The translations under genes and the position numbers were made by a program. Source: a virus. Taken from it: a stretch of DNA of 38,043 nt. Below are positions 1 to 10,931 of the stretch, piece after piece. Position 1 is the first letter of the stretch; the number at the start of each line of letters is the position of its first letter. Location: the IMG/VR virus record IMGVR_UViG_3300023109_000055, positions 1 to 38,043 of that record; one strand, 5' to 3'. The notes below the pieces were generated by a model that had not been told where the DNA came from, searched no databases, and saw only the letters and a program-made list of their open reading frames with translations.

Positions 1-3000
1 AATAATGCTAGACTTGTCGCTGGTATTGTGGTGTCTGTTGCTGTTACGCTGCTACTTAATGATGTTTTCTGCGCATCATCAATAACATTGCTAATCTGTA
101 CATCGTTAGGTTGATATATGCTCATTCTAAATGCTCTACTGTTTCCATCATATGTACTACCACTAGAATTTGTTTGTACTGTTATTGAGATATTCTCTGT
201 GAAATCTGTTGGATATAATTCTTCGCCCCAGCCTTCGTATGCTGCTTGGTCAAAGTTATTTCCATTATACACATATTCTATATCTCCGTCAAGTGTTGTA
301 AATGTTATAGCGTCAACATTATCAAGCAAATTAGTAAACGTTCCGCCACTTAGTGTTGTGTCACCTTCCCATGATCTTCCACTATGGTCTTCGTACTTCA
401 TTGTAATAACACTATTTCTAGATTGTTCTGTTGTTTGTATTCCTACTGCTTCAGCATGGGTTGTTGACTCCATACCAGTTCTTAGTTTAGTATGGAAAGG
501 TTTAATATCATTTATAAAGTCTTCCACAACGCTAACATCATAATTTGCATAGTTTGTTTGTGTTAAACTTAACGGACGGTTGACTTGTAATTTAACGTAT
601 GTTGTTTTAAAGGCAAAGTCATCTGTTGTATTTTGTGTGATTGCTTCGTTTAACATATCAAACCAAAGTTTATTATATTTTACTTGATGTTTTCCTATAA
701 ACAATCTTGTTCTTATTAAATCAAACAGCTCACTAATAACAACACTACTATCGCTATCAAACGGTACAATATCAAAGCCAGCAGCGTCAAAACCATGACC
801 AAATTTACTTTGGTTCCATAATTCCTCGCTCACCTCTATAGTACCTAACTTTTTCCAACACATTGTCCAGCCATTATTGTAAACATACATTTCATTTCTA
901 TTTTTACTATCAGGACCAGGTACGTTTTTAATTAGCATGTACTGTCCATTTAATGGTGTTACAACACCAACACTATCATAATAATCTTGTATTGAATTAT
1001 ATGTATAAGTTGGTGTAGTATTTTTATTAAATTGGTATGTTATGTTTCCATTACTATCATAATCCGTTCTTGACCAGTCAACCCAATTCCAATATTTGTT
1101 TACACTATATGTTACGTTTGCATTAGTGAATGTGTGATCAAATGTATTTTGCCAATTACTTGTATCAGAAACAATTGGTGTTTCTGCAAGTAACTTGTTT
1201 AAGCTATATACAAAATTGTGTCTTGCATCAACTAGGTTCCTATACAAAGATTGTACAGGTCGAATACTTTGCCCATATCTGTTGAACTCATGTAAATTAA
1301 GATCTGGAACCATTTGTCCACGCCACACATTGATATCGTCTGTCTCAGTTTCGGCTGGTAACGTATACTCTTGAATTTCTGCCCAGTATGTCATTGCTGA
1401 ATCTAGACTTGGTTGTTGATTTATGTTATCAGGTATAACTGCCTGTCCAAACATCCTGGCAGGGAAAGTACTTACATAATATTTACCACCGTCAGTTACA
1501 ACATCATTTATTCTATATGTTGTACTTGCATTCCACGCTGTGTAAACCACTCGCTCTTGATAGTTATTAAACCCTGACAAACTGTCACGCATTTTTATAT
1601 GAAGCTGTTCAGGAATAACACTGTCAATATCACCATCACTTAATAATGTCCATTCGTTTAACGGAAGTGCATTACTATCATATATTTGGTTAACTTGTAT
1701 TACTGAGTTTTTATTAACATAATTGTCTACATTGTTTATAAACAATAAATTACTGCTACTCGCTGCACACCAACTTAGATCAAATCCACTAGGGTTCTCC
1801 ATCAATCTTGCTAATTGATAAGTGTTGTAGTTTCTTTGTCCACTATAGCTAGTTTTGTTCTTAACCCAAAAGTAATAAAACGTTTCACTCTCGTTGGATT
1901 TATTATTATAATAGGTTTGTTCTGCCCAATAATACAACTGTTCGCCATCTAGCATTACTGAATATGCTTCTCCGCTTGCTGGTTTACCATCAACTAAGTT
2001 TCCAAAACTAACAAATTGTTCCCACTGTTCAGGTAAAACTGGACTGCGTGTCCATTCATAAATGTCAATACTTGCACCATCAAACAATCTACCCCAATTA
2101 CTTTGTTGATAATCAATACTACCTTGTTCATAGTTTAAATAAATTGCACTGTTAATATCCCACCAACGCTGTCCAACATTGGTTGCTCCCCAACATCTAG
2201 CTTCATCTAATTGACCGTCAATAGTAGTATGATTATATGTTGCAATATCACTACTTACTATGAAATCAATTTCGTTTTTAATAAACCCAGGAATAATACC
2301 TTTTGCTGGATCAAATGTTTCTATAGTAGTAATCGTAGTTTGCGATTTAGCATCATAGATTTTAACATTTTCTATTAGATCATTTCTAGCCTGATTTGGC
2401 ATAGATCTAATTGCTAACCATTCACCATTTGTATGTCCAACTGTATTACTAAACGTGCCAGTCCACTTATATACAGTTGGTGTGCCTGTGTTGTCATCAT
2501 TAACATATGCATAAATGGGAGTTTGTTGATTATTTTGTCTATAGCCACTAAAGTTAAATTTATACGCACCACCTGAATTTGGTGTACCTTTTAGTACCTT
2601 AGTATTATACTCAGTGTCTAATGTTGCTTTGTCTTTAAATGTAACATTTTTTAGTGGATATACATTTCCTTCTGTAGCTTCCGTTTCAATATATTCATCT
2701 ATATAAAATTTATTTGATGATGACGTATCAACTTTGGTTACTTTATGTATTCCATCAATATTTGGTTTACTATTACTACCACGTATTAATACATAATCAC
2801 CAACTAATACATTGTGTGCTTGTGAATTTGCCAAAATAATTTCTGCATCGTCTGCTTCAGTGATTCCAGCACAAATTCTATGTGCATACATTCCAAAGTC
2901 CATTGTTTGGTAAACGGCATAGCCCCTATTAAAGTTTCCTTGGAAACTATTATCAGCAACCCATATACTAAACAAGTTTGGATCATAAGTCATTTGTTGA

Positions 3001-6000
3001 AATACTACATTATTATTTACTATAGCTTCAAATACATTTGATACTGTACTTTGGGTTGCACTATATGTTAGTGCAGTAAGTCCAACTGAACTGTTACTAG
3101 TACCTGCACCAATAATAAGGATAGGGTTTGTACTGGTTATTTTTAGTCTGTTATTACTATTACTTGCTGTAACACCAGTAATTCCTTTACTGTTAATTTT
3201 TCCAATTATTGAAGTAATGTCTAGATTAACGTCAGTTTCAGTTGTTGTTGTACCAGCAAGGATAACACCAGTTGTCAACCCTATTACACTATTTGATGTA
3301 CCACCACCAATAAACAAGGTAGCGGCATTACAGTTTATTTGTAATAAGTTTGTGTTTGAACTATTAATCTGAGCAGTTATACTTGTAATGCTAGCTGCAT
3401 TAATTTGATCAACAACTTGTGCAATTGTTAAATTTGGAGTACTTGATGCAACACTACTAGTTGCTGATGTTGTATCAGCTGGTATACCCACATCACCATT
3501 TGCTGTTCCTGAACCAATAATTAAATCAAACGCAACACCAGGAGTAGATGTTGTCTTAGTTATACGCAATCTATTACTGCTATTTTGTACTGTAATATTT
3601 GCTATACCAATTGATGTAATTCTATTAATAATATCACTCAGTGTGTATACTTTAAATCCACTTGTTGTTTCTGTAGTTACAATTGTGCTTGGCGTGATAA
3701 CACTGCTAGCATTAGCTGAGTTTGTTAAGTATGTTTTAAACCCAAGCATGTATTGACCATTTGCAATCGCAGCCTGTGATCCAGATATATGTGCTGGTGT
3801 AATAATTTGTGTTCCAGCTAATACTGCTGATGCAGTATATGGACTACCATTTAATAAGTTTATGATAGCAACGTCATCTGTTATTAATGCAGCAAGTTGA
3901 CTTTGATAAGCTGGTGCAGCATTGTATTCTACAAGAAGTTGACTAATATTTAATTGTCCAGCACTTGTACAGTATGTGGACATAAAGCTAGCCCAAGCCG
4001 CGGCGCCATTAACTGCTACATATGCACTTCTTAATGCTTCAAGTGCAGCAATTCTATTGGTACTACTATGTGAAATACCAGCAGTACTAAATGCATTACT
4101 ATATGCAACACTGGCAGTAATGTTTGCTGTATTATTTTGTGTTTCATTGAATGGTATTGTGTTACCATCAATAATTAATGTTTTAGCTGCACTACCATTA
4201 ATAGTTGGGTTAGTTGTGGTTCCGTTTATTACAATATCATTAAACGTTGTTGTATTCACCACGTTAGAAAATACAATTGTTTGCGCCGTTGCAGATGTTG
4301 TGCCTAAAATTAAACTACTACCATGAGTAACTACGTTTGAGCTAACTAAATCATTTCCACCGATTTTTTGTATTACGCCTTGTACTGTTGATGTTGCAGT
4401 ACGTGTCAGTGGAATTGATATATTATCTAATATCAGTGTGTTTGATAAATTACTAGCTACATTTGGTAATGTAATACTTCCGATTACTTCAATTGGATCA
4501 TTTGGTGTAGTTAAGCCACTACTGCCATCAATGTCCACCATTTGCCATGTTTTGCCTTGGTGTAAAATTTTGTCATTAAATTTGTAGCTTGTTCTATTAT
4601 TCCAAGCATAAATGTCTTGCCATTCTCCTGAAAAATTATAATCAGTTTTTGTTTCCAAAGGAAACGTTGCAAGATCATCTCTGTTTATTACTCTGTAATC
4701 TACTTCACTTGTTAGCGGTAATCCTGCAGTTATAAAGTCATTAGCATAAGTTTCTTCATAACTAATAGTATCACCAGATTCTAAAATTCTTGGAAGTCTA
4801 GTTGTAAAGTTGTCTCCTGGAGTACCAGTAACAAGTAACGGACTATTATGATCAACATCAATAACAACATCAGTTAAAACATCATTAACTTCTTCTGCGC
4901 TAAATCTAACTGCCTGTGGGCTAGTAGTTAATAAGTCTGGTGTTATTTGAAATTCTATAGTATCTCTACTACGTGTATCACCATAATCAGCTGTTCTGAT
5001 TGCCCACTCTTCATGTATATTTGCCGTTGCATCACCATCAAATAATGATTTATTTTTCATAAACGCATCTAATGCAAGTCGTGTACCTCTATATTTTCGA
5101 GTACCTTTTATGAATTCATACAATGTGTCATCATCTATGTCAAGTTTAGAACTCCATTCTGGTTTGTTATATCCAACATTAAATCTTGCAACATCAACAA
5201 TTTGTTGATTATTGATGGTGTTCCCTCTTCCATAATACTGGTCCATTTCTCTTGCACTAGTATCTAAGTTATCCACAATAGTATTATCAGTTATAATATA
5301 GCCTGGTGCGTATAGCTTACCATTCCAGTTCTTAGTTTTACTACCACGCCATTTAATTCTTGTGTGTCTTTGCCCAAGTGCTGGATTATAGATAACATCA
5401 TCAAAATTTGTACTATTATCAAATACAATCGCATGTTCAAGTTCAACTTTGTAAAGTCTAATACCCGCAATAAATGTTTTATCAGGATCTTTAACTGATA
5501 TTGTTGTTATTGCATCTTCACCTTTATCAAATTCACGAACTATATAAATTTCACTACTGCTGATTTGTTTACCATATGGATCTATTAAATTATAAACCCC
5601 ATCATATTTGCGATCAATATTATCATAATATCCAACTGGACCATCAGCAATGCTGATTGTGCTAGTACTAGGCATTAGCACACTTGATTCATTTAATATT
5701 GCGGTATCAGCCCATTGTAGGAAGTTGCTTGCCATTGCATCCCAAGTTTCTTGCCACCCCTGTTGTCTTGCATATTCGCCATAACCACGTATTACGTCAT
5801 AAACCGCTTGCTCATTTAAAAGAACAGTGTTATAAGATAGTGAGTGTAAAGTTTGCCCAAAGTTTAAATATTTTGTAACACTGAACTTATCACTTACTAC
5901 TGTAGTACTTGTACCGCCTTCATTTGTAGCGTAATACTTGAATGATCCGTCACTATTGTCAAATCCAGATATACTATAACCAGTACTTACTTTTTTAACT

Positions 6001-9000
6001 TTAACGCCACCAATAAAAAGTTCTTTATTGGGCTTAGTAGTATAAAAAATAGTGTTATAATTTTCTTCTGGTAATGCAACTTTTCCTTTATCTTGGCTAC
6101 TTTCCAAGATAAAGTTTTGATTATTTGTGTTAACAAATCCTCCTGCTCTAACAATTGGATTGTATTGTAAGTTTTTAAATCTGGTTGTTAATTCAGTAGC
6201 ATTGGATTTATTGTTTGTTACATAATCAACAATACTGTTACTCAACCCTGATACATATTTTCTAGCATCTTTGGATAAATTTACTTCAAGAGTTGCATTT
6301 CCACTAGAGATGGTTACTGTTGGTTTACTATAATAATTTTCTCCAGGGGCTAATACTGATACTCCAGTAACAGATCCGGAACTAACTGATCCTAAAAGTT
6401 GTCCACCAAAACCAAAATTATCATATACTGTAAGTGTAGGTACTGTAGAGTATCCAGTTCCACCATCAGTTACGGTTACACTTTCAATTATACTACCTGG
6501 ATATATTGTGTTACTAAGTTCTATCTGCCTGTTATTACCAAGCTGTTTTTTATTATCATTATAATAAATTGACGAATAGTATTGGTATCCTGTAGTTTTC
6601 TTTCTAGTTAAACTATTGAAGTATGTATTTAAGATCCAATTTGGTCTTAGTTTCATAAGACCAAATATCAGTGAAAATTTATATTCACTACTTGCACGCC
6701 AATCAGCTTCTACTGGTCCCCAATCACCAAATACAAAATCTTTACTTGCATTTACTGGTGTAGGCGCTGTTACTATTCCTGCGGTAACTGGATCATTTAA
6801 TACTCCACCTGTTGTTACTAAAGTATCAACCATCCACTGGTATTCACTATATGTATAATTATCATCATATACTGGTGTTAGTGACGGATCAGACACTTTG
6901 CCCCATCTTAATGCAGTATTTAATGCTATACGTTTGAATGCATCAGTCCAACTATAATATGTATCCCACCAAGTTGGTTTTATGTTATGTCCTAACATTT
7001 CCCAAGGATGCGTATGTGGCCTATCTGTATTAAAATAATATGTATATAACCCTCTCCAGCCGCCAATTCCTGGTCCTACACTACTGTAATTCCATGTAAA
7101 TTTATCAGTACCGTCATAATACAGAACACGATTTAGTGTTGTAACATTGTTGCGAAGTTTCCAACTATTAAATTCACTTGCTAGACTATTATTCAAATCA
7201 TTCCATGTATATGCAAGTGTTTTATGAGATGTAGGCATAATTTCAGTATATGATGTAACTGTATTCAATGAGGCGTTTAAGTTATTACTAATTCTATTTT
7301 CCAAATCCCATAATGCTGCATCCTCTATACTAAATCCAGCAATGGACTTATTAAACATCTCGGTACCTTTACGATAGTGTACACTACCATCGTGTCCAGT
7401 AATAACTGCATCTGTTGCTGTACCTGTACTAGTAAATGCATAATTATTTGCTATCTCTGGAGAATATGGCTTTACCAATCCTAATTTTACTGCACTAGGG
7501 GGAATATAGCTAACACTATCTTGTGGGTACCATCTTATATGAGCGTATGCAAGTCCACTTGAATCAAATGTTACTACAGGATGTATATTAATTGTATTAA
7601 TTGTTAGTGTGTATTCATGTGATTGTAATGGTCGCCAAATTGGTTCATTATTAGCGTCTAAACTGTTAATCCAAACTTGTATATGGTTTTTTGTATCGCC
7701 ATAGGTGTTAACTACTTTAGGTAAATCAAATAGTTGCGGCATTGATGCTGTCCAACTGTAATCCTGGCTTTCAAAATCTTTATACATAGCCATATTACTA
7801 TTATTAAATTCGCTGTCTGTATTCTTACCTAAGTTAATAGACGCTAGTGCAGCATCTACAATTTCATGTACTGGAGTTTCTAATGGGCTATTATTGTATA
7901 TTTGAACAACTTTTTGTAAAAATTGTGCTTTAAATCTTCTATAGCTTTGTGTACTGTATCTTATTGAACTATAAGGGTCAGTGTCTGGATCTGACAATAA
8001 TTGTCCCAGAACTTCTGTACTGAACGGCTGTTGTCTGATAGTTCCACCAAATTCATGCATTTGTGTCATAGTATGATAATTATTTTCACCAAATAAAGTT
8101 GTTTGGTGTTTTGGTGTGCTGTCTAATTGGTGCTGCATATGTGTCATAAGATCAGCATAGCTACTAGTTTTAAGAGTATCATTTTGTGGATTAAGTATAT
8201 GAGAATCAGCTGGTAAAAAATCACCTTCAGCATCTGCACTTAATTGACTATTACTATGATAAGTTACATCAAAAACATCGTCAATTGCTGATGTATTGAT
8301 AGTAATAACTCCATTAGCATATGTATAATTTGTAAACTCAACATTGTTTTTTAACACTTGAATATTAGTATTGTTTGTGTTATCTGTTACGTACACTATA
8401 CCATAAATGTTAGGGTTAGTTACTTTTCTATATTTGAATGCAACTTTATTGGCTGCGCCAACAGCAACATTTATTGTAAATTTATCGTTAGTGCCGTTTG
8501 CACCTCGAGTAATTCCACTAAATGCCGTTCCATCTAAATTAACAAATTCAATTGCATTGGGATTAAATTTACAATGTACAGTATAGTCTACACCTTGATC
8601 CATAAACAAATGTGGATTTCCGCCGTTTGTACCTTCTACATAATAATTGTTATTTGCGGTACTAAAGTTAAAAGTATTATCTATACCAACATCAGTTGTT
8701 CCTAACGTAAATGTTACTGGTGTGGTGTTATCTGTTACTATTTTTTGTATATGTCTACGTACTGGCTGTTTATCTCTACTAACCACCCATCCATTATGAT
8801 ATTCACTACTTTCTATATTTTTATAGTAGTAGTAACCTGGGATTTCTTGTAAATTAGTTTGGTCTTGTGGTGTATTAATACTATTGTAGTTATATCTAAT
8901 AGAACCTAATCCAAAATCAAAACTCAGTCCTGGTGTGTTACCATAGTCTACATATCTTGGGCTAAATTGTAATGCTGTGTCTAGTTTACTTGCACTGTTT

Positions 9001-10931
9001 CTTCCATAGTCAAAAATCTTATCACCAACAAATGTGCTATTAGGATACACAGATGCATCTTCCAATGGAGTGAGATCAATATCATAAAGACTAAACAGTA
9101 TATTAGAACTTAACCCCATTTTCTGCTGACTGTAAATCCATGAACTTCCATTCCAATGCCATTCACTCCCACTTCTTGGCGCTATTATGTCATTGGTTTG
9201 TAGTTGTGCATTATTATACCCATGTATTACACTAATCTTAGTACCAACAGTACTTGGAGTATGTACTAGTGCTAAATTTATACTAGACCCAACTCCACTT
9301 ACTGTGTAAATTTTATTATTAAATGTTGCGTTTGTACTATTCAAGAATAGAACAGTGTCGCCGTCTACCAATGGTGATATTTCAACTCTATCCCAATATG
9401 CGGTCTGTGCTTTGTTTAGATTTTTCGGATCCAATGGATCCTTGGCAATGCCATGTGCCTTTACACATTCATAATAATTTGAAACACCAAGGATAGATAT
9501 TTTTACTACTTCACCAACATTATAACCTTTGTATGCATCCCATGCGGTTGCTGTACTGGTATCAAAGTGATTCCATGAGGTCTGTCCAATAATTGCAGTT
9601 GCAGGATCAACACTTTCCTCAATTAAGTGGGTAACATATAATGATGAATTATCTGTTGCATCATAATTAGATAGCCCAGCATTGTATTTTTCAATATTTT
9701 TTCTAAATTCAATAATAGGGCGTACTGCTCTGAACGTATCAACTATCCAATCTTCATAAGTTTTTCCTTGATAAGTTAATACCGCTTGCGCTGCTTTCTC
9801 ATGTATCCATAAGTTACTTCTTGACCATGCACTTTGATCTTGACTGATTCTAGACTCAATAATATAATCTCTAGAATAGTTCCTAGTTTCACTATCTAGT
9901 GTTGAATCAAAATCCCAAGTTGTTGATGTTTCAGTAAATCCTTCTTGTGATTGTGTTGCGAATATTGTACTATTAAGCCAAGTTCTTTTATCATATACAT
10001 TATTAGCTGGCCCTATTGCATATTGTTTAGTTAGTTTAATATTATCACCAACTCCGTCAACAATATAAATGTCATCTACATTAAATGCACCACTTGTACT
10101 GTGTGAATAATAAGTTTTTATTATAATTTCATCACTAATGTTTGGCGCAGTATTAAAAGTTAAAATTCCAGTAGTTGGATCATATACATAGCTTCCAGGA
10201 AGAACACGAGTGTTATTTTTATATACTTTAACTACTGTAGCATTATTTGATGTTGAATTAAATGTTACGTTACCAACAACACTTTGTGTAAATGTTTCAG
10301 TACTAGATGGTGTGAATCGAATACGCATACCATTTTGTAATGCTAACGTCTTTCCACCATTTAGTGTTGGTGTAGTATAGTATGGACCATTATTAGCAAT
10401 ATCATCTATATCAATTGTGTTCGCTAAAGTTGCAGGAATATCACATGGTGGTAGTATATCAACTAACCAAAAATATCTATGATAATTGATAAACATATCA
10501 TAGTTAACAGGCAAGTCCAAAGTATAACCATTTTCACCTAAACTTATGTTTTGTTGATTAGTTTCCGCTTCGTTAAACTTTAATGCAGAAATCATATCAG
10601 CATATGATAGCGCACTTGTAATATTGTTATTATTGTCTCTGTTTACTATTCCTGGAACAAATTGATGACTGTCAACTGGTCGGTTACTTTCAAAATAACT
10701 GTCACTTGCAATTTTTTTATTATACGTCCCACCTACCACATTATTAATTGCCTGTAGACTACCACTACTCATTAATTGTTCTAATGTACTATCTAAGAAT
10801 CGACCATTAATCGCTGTTTGAAAGATATTTGGAAGTAGCTCTTTTACAGAACGTGTTCCTATATAATCTACACTCTCACCAGGACGGGTGATAAGAGGGG
10901 CAATTATCGGGTTTGTTGTGCGGTCATTCAT
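1..10931 (-). CDS. Giant virion structural protein, probably baseplate or tail-fibre associated (C-terminus outside window)
   Basis: One leftward reading frame stays open from an ATG at 10931 to the window edge, giving at least 3643 codons without a stop. The ATG overlaps the gp6 stop as ATGA, so the start and operon membership are secure. I translated most of it by eye. The protein starts MNDRTTNPIIAPLITRPGES and is rich in Asn, Thr, Ser, Tyr and Trp. It is clearly modular. There are W-Y-G-D-V type modules around residues 450-500, 2095-2140 and 3115-3160, two GGxGY-type beta modules near residues 1485-1545, and three flagellin-IN-like repeats near 2425-2620. No signal peptide or membrane segment was seen. 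T4 has gp7 at this position (about 1030 residues), and marine T4-like phages often carry very long structural proteins after gp6. A gp7-like or peripheral baseplate/fibre role is inferred from position only. Confidence 0.8.
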   Translation of the reverse strand, partial: MNDRTTNPIIAPLITRPGESVDYIGTRSVKELLPNIFQTAINGRFLDSTLEQLMSSGSLQAINNVVGGTYNKKIASDSYFESNRPVDSHQFVPGIVNRDNNNNITSALSYADMISALKFNEAETNQQNISLGENGYTLDLPVNYDMFINYHRYFWLVDILPPCDIPATLANTIDIDDIANNGPYYTTPTLNGGKTLALQNGMRIRFTPSSTETFTQSVVGNVTFNSTSNNATVVKVYKNNTRVLPGSYVYDPTTGILTFNTAPNISDEIIIKTYYSHSTSGAFNVDDIYIVDGVGDNIKLTKQYAIGPANNVYDKRTWLNSTIFATQSQEGFTETSTTWDFDSTLDSETRNYSRDYIIESRISQDQSAWSRSNLWIHEKAAQAVLTYQGKTYEDWIVDTFRAVRPIIEFRKNIEKYNAGLSNYDATDNSSLYVTHLIEESVDPATAIIGQTSWNHFDTSTATAWDAYKGYNVGEVVKISILGVSNYYECVKAHGIAKDPLDPKNLNKAQTAYWDRVEISPLVDGDTVLFLNSTNATFNNKIYTVSGVGSSINLALVHTPSTVGTKISVIHGYNNAQLQTNDIIAPRSGSEWHWNGSSWIYSQQKMGLSSNILFSLYDIDLTPLEDASVYPNSTFVGDKIFDYGRNSASKLDTALQFSPRYVDYGNTPGLSFDFGLGSIRYNYNSINTPQDQTNLQEIPGYYYYKNIESSEYHNGWVVSRDKQPVRRHIQKIVTDNTTPVTFTLGTTDVGIDNTFNFSTANNNYYVEGTNGGNPHLFMDQGVDYTVHCKFNPNAIEFVNLDGTAFSGITRGANGTNDKFTINVAVGAANKVAFKYRKVTNPNIYGIVYVTDNTNNTNIQVLKNNVEFTNYTYANGVITINTSAIDDVFDVTYHSNSQLSADAEGDFLPADSHILNPQNDTLKTSSYADLMTHMQHQLDSTPKHQTTLFGENNYHTMTQMHEFGGTIRQQPFSTEVLGQLLSDPDTDPYSSIRYSTQSYRRFKAQFLQKVVQIYNNSPLETPVHEIVDAALASINLGKNTDSEFNNSNMAMYKDFESQDYSWTASMPQLFDLPKVVNTYGDTKNHIQVWINSLDANNEPIWRPLQSHEYTLTINTINIHPVVTFDSSGLAYAHIRWYPQDSVSYIPPSAVKLGLVKPYSPEIANNYAFTSTGTATDAVITGHDGSVHYRKGTEMFNKSIAGFSIEDAALWDLENRISNNLNASLNTVTSYTEIMPTSHKTLAYTWNDLNNSLASEFNSWKLRNNVTTLNRVLYYDGTDKFTWNYSSVGPGIGGWRGLYTYYFNTDRPHTHPWEMLGHNIKPTWWDTYYSWTDAFKRIALNTALRWGKVSDPSLTPVYDDNYTYSEYQWMVDTLVTTGGVLNDPVTAGIVTAPTPVNASKDFVFGDWGPVEADWRASSEYKFSLIFGLMKLRPNWILNTYFNSLTRKKTTGYQYYSSIYYNDNKKQLGNNRQIELSNTIYPGSIIESVTVTDGGTGYSTVPTLTVYDNFGFGGQLLGSVSSGSVTGVSVLAPGENYYSKPTVTISSGNATLEVNLSKDARKYVSGLSNSIVDYVTNNKSNATELTTRFKNLQYNPIVRAGGFVNTNNQNFILESSQDKGKVALPEENYNTIFYTTKPNKELFIGGVKVKKVSTGYSISGFDNSDGSFKYYATNEGGTSTTVVSDKFSVTKYLNFGQTLHSLSYNTVLLNEQAVYDVIRGYGEYARQQGWQETWDAMASNFLQWADTAILNESSVLMPSTSTISIADGPVGYYDNIDRKYDGVYNLIDPYGKQISSSEIYIVREFDKGEDAITTISVKDPDKTFIAGIRLYKVELEHAIVFDNSTNFDDVIYNPALGQRHTRIKWRGSKTKNWNGKLYAPGYIITDNTIVDNLDTSAREMDQYYGRGNTINNQQIVDVARFNVGYNKPEWSSKLDIDDDTLYEFIKGTRKYRGTRLALDAFMKNKSLFDGDATANIHEEWAIRTADYGDTRSRDTIEFQITPDLLTTSPQAVRFSAEEVNDVLTDVVIDVDHNSPLLVTGTPGDNFTTRLPRILESGDTISYEETYANDFITAGLPLTSEVDYRVINRDDLATFPLETKTDYNFSGEWQDIYAWNNRTSYKFNDKILHQGKTWQMVDIDGSSGLTTPNDPIEVIGSITLPNVASNLSNTLILDNISIPLTRTATSTVQGVIQKIGGNDLVSSNVVTHGSSLILGTTSATAQTIVFSNVVNTTTFNDIVINGTTTNPTINGSAAKTLIIDGNTIPFNETQNNTANITASVAYSNAFSTAGISHSSTNRIAALEALRSAYVAVNGAAAWASFMSTYCTSAGQLNISQLLVEYNAAPAYQSQLAALITDDVAIINLLNGSPYTASAVLAGTQIITPAHISGSQAAIANGQYMLGFKTYLTNSANASSVITPSTIVTTETTSGFKVYTLSDIINRITSIGIANITVQNSSNRLRITKTTSTPGVAFDLIIGSGTANGDVGIPADTTSATSSVASSTPNLTIAQVVDQINAASITSITAQINSSNTNLLQINCNAATLFIGGGTSNSVIGLTTGVILAGTTTTETDVNLDITSIIGKINSKGITGVTASNSNNRLKITSTNPILIIGAGTSNSSVGLTALTYSATQSTVSNVFEAIVNNNVVFQQMTYDPNLFSIWVADNSFQGNFNRGYAVYQTMDFGMYAHRICAGITEADDAEIILANSQAHNVLVGDYVLIRGSNSKPNIDGIHKVTKVDTSSSNKFYIDEYIETEATEGNVYPLKNVTFKDKATLDTEYNTKVLKGTPNSGGAYKFNFSGYRQNNQQTPIYAYVNDDNTGTPTVYKWTGTFSNTVGHTNGEWLAIRSMPNQARNDLIENVKIYDAKSQTTITTIETFDPAKGIIPGFIKNEIDFIVSSDIATYNHTTIDGQLDEARCWGATNVGQRWWDINSAIYLNYEQGSIDYQQSNWGRLFDGASIDIYEWTRSPVLPEQWEQFVSFGNLVDGKPASGEAYSVMLDGEQLYYWAEQTYYNNKSNESETFYYFWVKNKTSYSGQRNYNTYQLARLMENPSGFDLSWCAASSSNLLFINNVDNYVNKNSVIQVNQIYDSNALPLNEWTLLSDGDIDSVIPEQLHIKMRDSLSGFNNYQERVVYTAWNASTTYRINDVVTDGGKYYVSTFPARMFGQAVIPDNINQQPSLDSAMTYWAEIQEYTLPAETETDDINVWRGQMVPDLNLHEFNRYGQSIRPVQSLYRNLVDARHNFVYSLNKLLAETPIVSDTSNWQNTFDHTFTNANVTYSVNKYWNWVDWSRTDYDSNGNITYQFNKNTTPTYTYNSIQDYYDSVGVVTPLNGQYMLIKNVPGPDSKNRNEMYVYNNGWTMCWKKLGTIEVSEELWNQSKFGHGFDAAGFDIVPFDSDSSVVISELFDLIRTRLFIGKHQVKYNKLWFDMLNEAITQNTTDDFAFKTTYVKLQVNRPLSLTQTNYANYDVSVVEDFINDIKPFHTKLRTGMESTTHAEAVGIQTTEQSRNSVITMKYEDHSGRSWEGDTTLSGGTFTNLLDNVDAITFTTLDGDIEYVYNGNNFDQAAYEGWGEELYPTDFTENISITVQTNSSGSTYDGNSRAFRMSIYQPNDVQISNVIDDAQKTSLSSSVTATDTTIPATSLAL
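3070..3655 (-). repeat. Three tandem protein repeats resembling flagellin hook IN motifs
   Basis: Inside the giant protein three consecutive segments of about 55-60 residues share one pattern. Each has a helix-like stretch with INxxxI, then a GITGVTAS-like strand, then an NNRLxIT-like strand, and ends with IGxGTSNxxVGL. Approximate spans are 3481-3655, 3268-3437 and 3070-3236. The INA...GVTAS...RLxIT order resembles the flagellin hook IN motif of flagellar hook proteins; this family link is by eye only. The DNA copies have diverged, so the duplication is old. Confidence 0.55.

Noticed and set aside
118-543. Rightward open frame of 141 codons (and others at 3976-4326, 6616-6858 and 5684-5878)
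   Set aside because: They lie opposite the long continuous leftward frame of the giant protein, have no ribosome-binding site and read as low-quality sequence.
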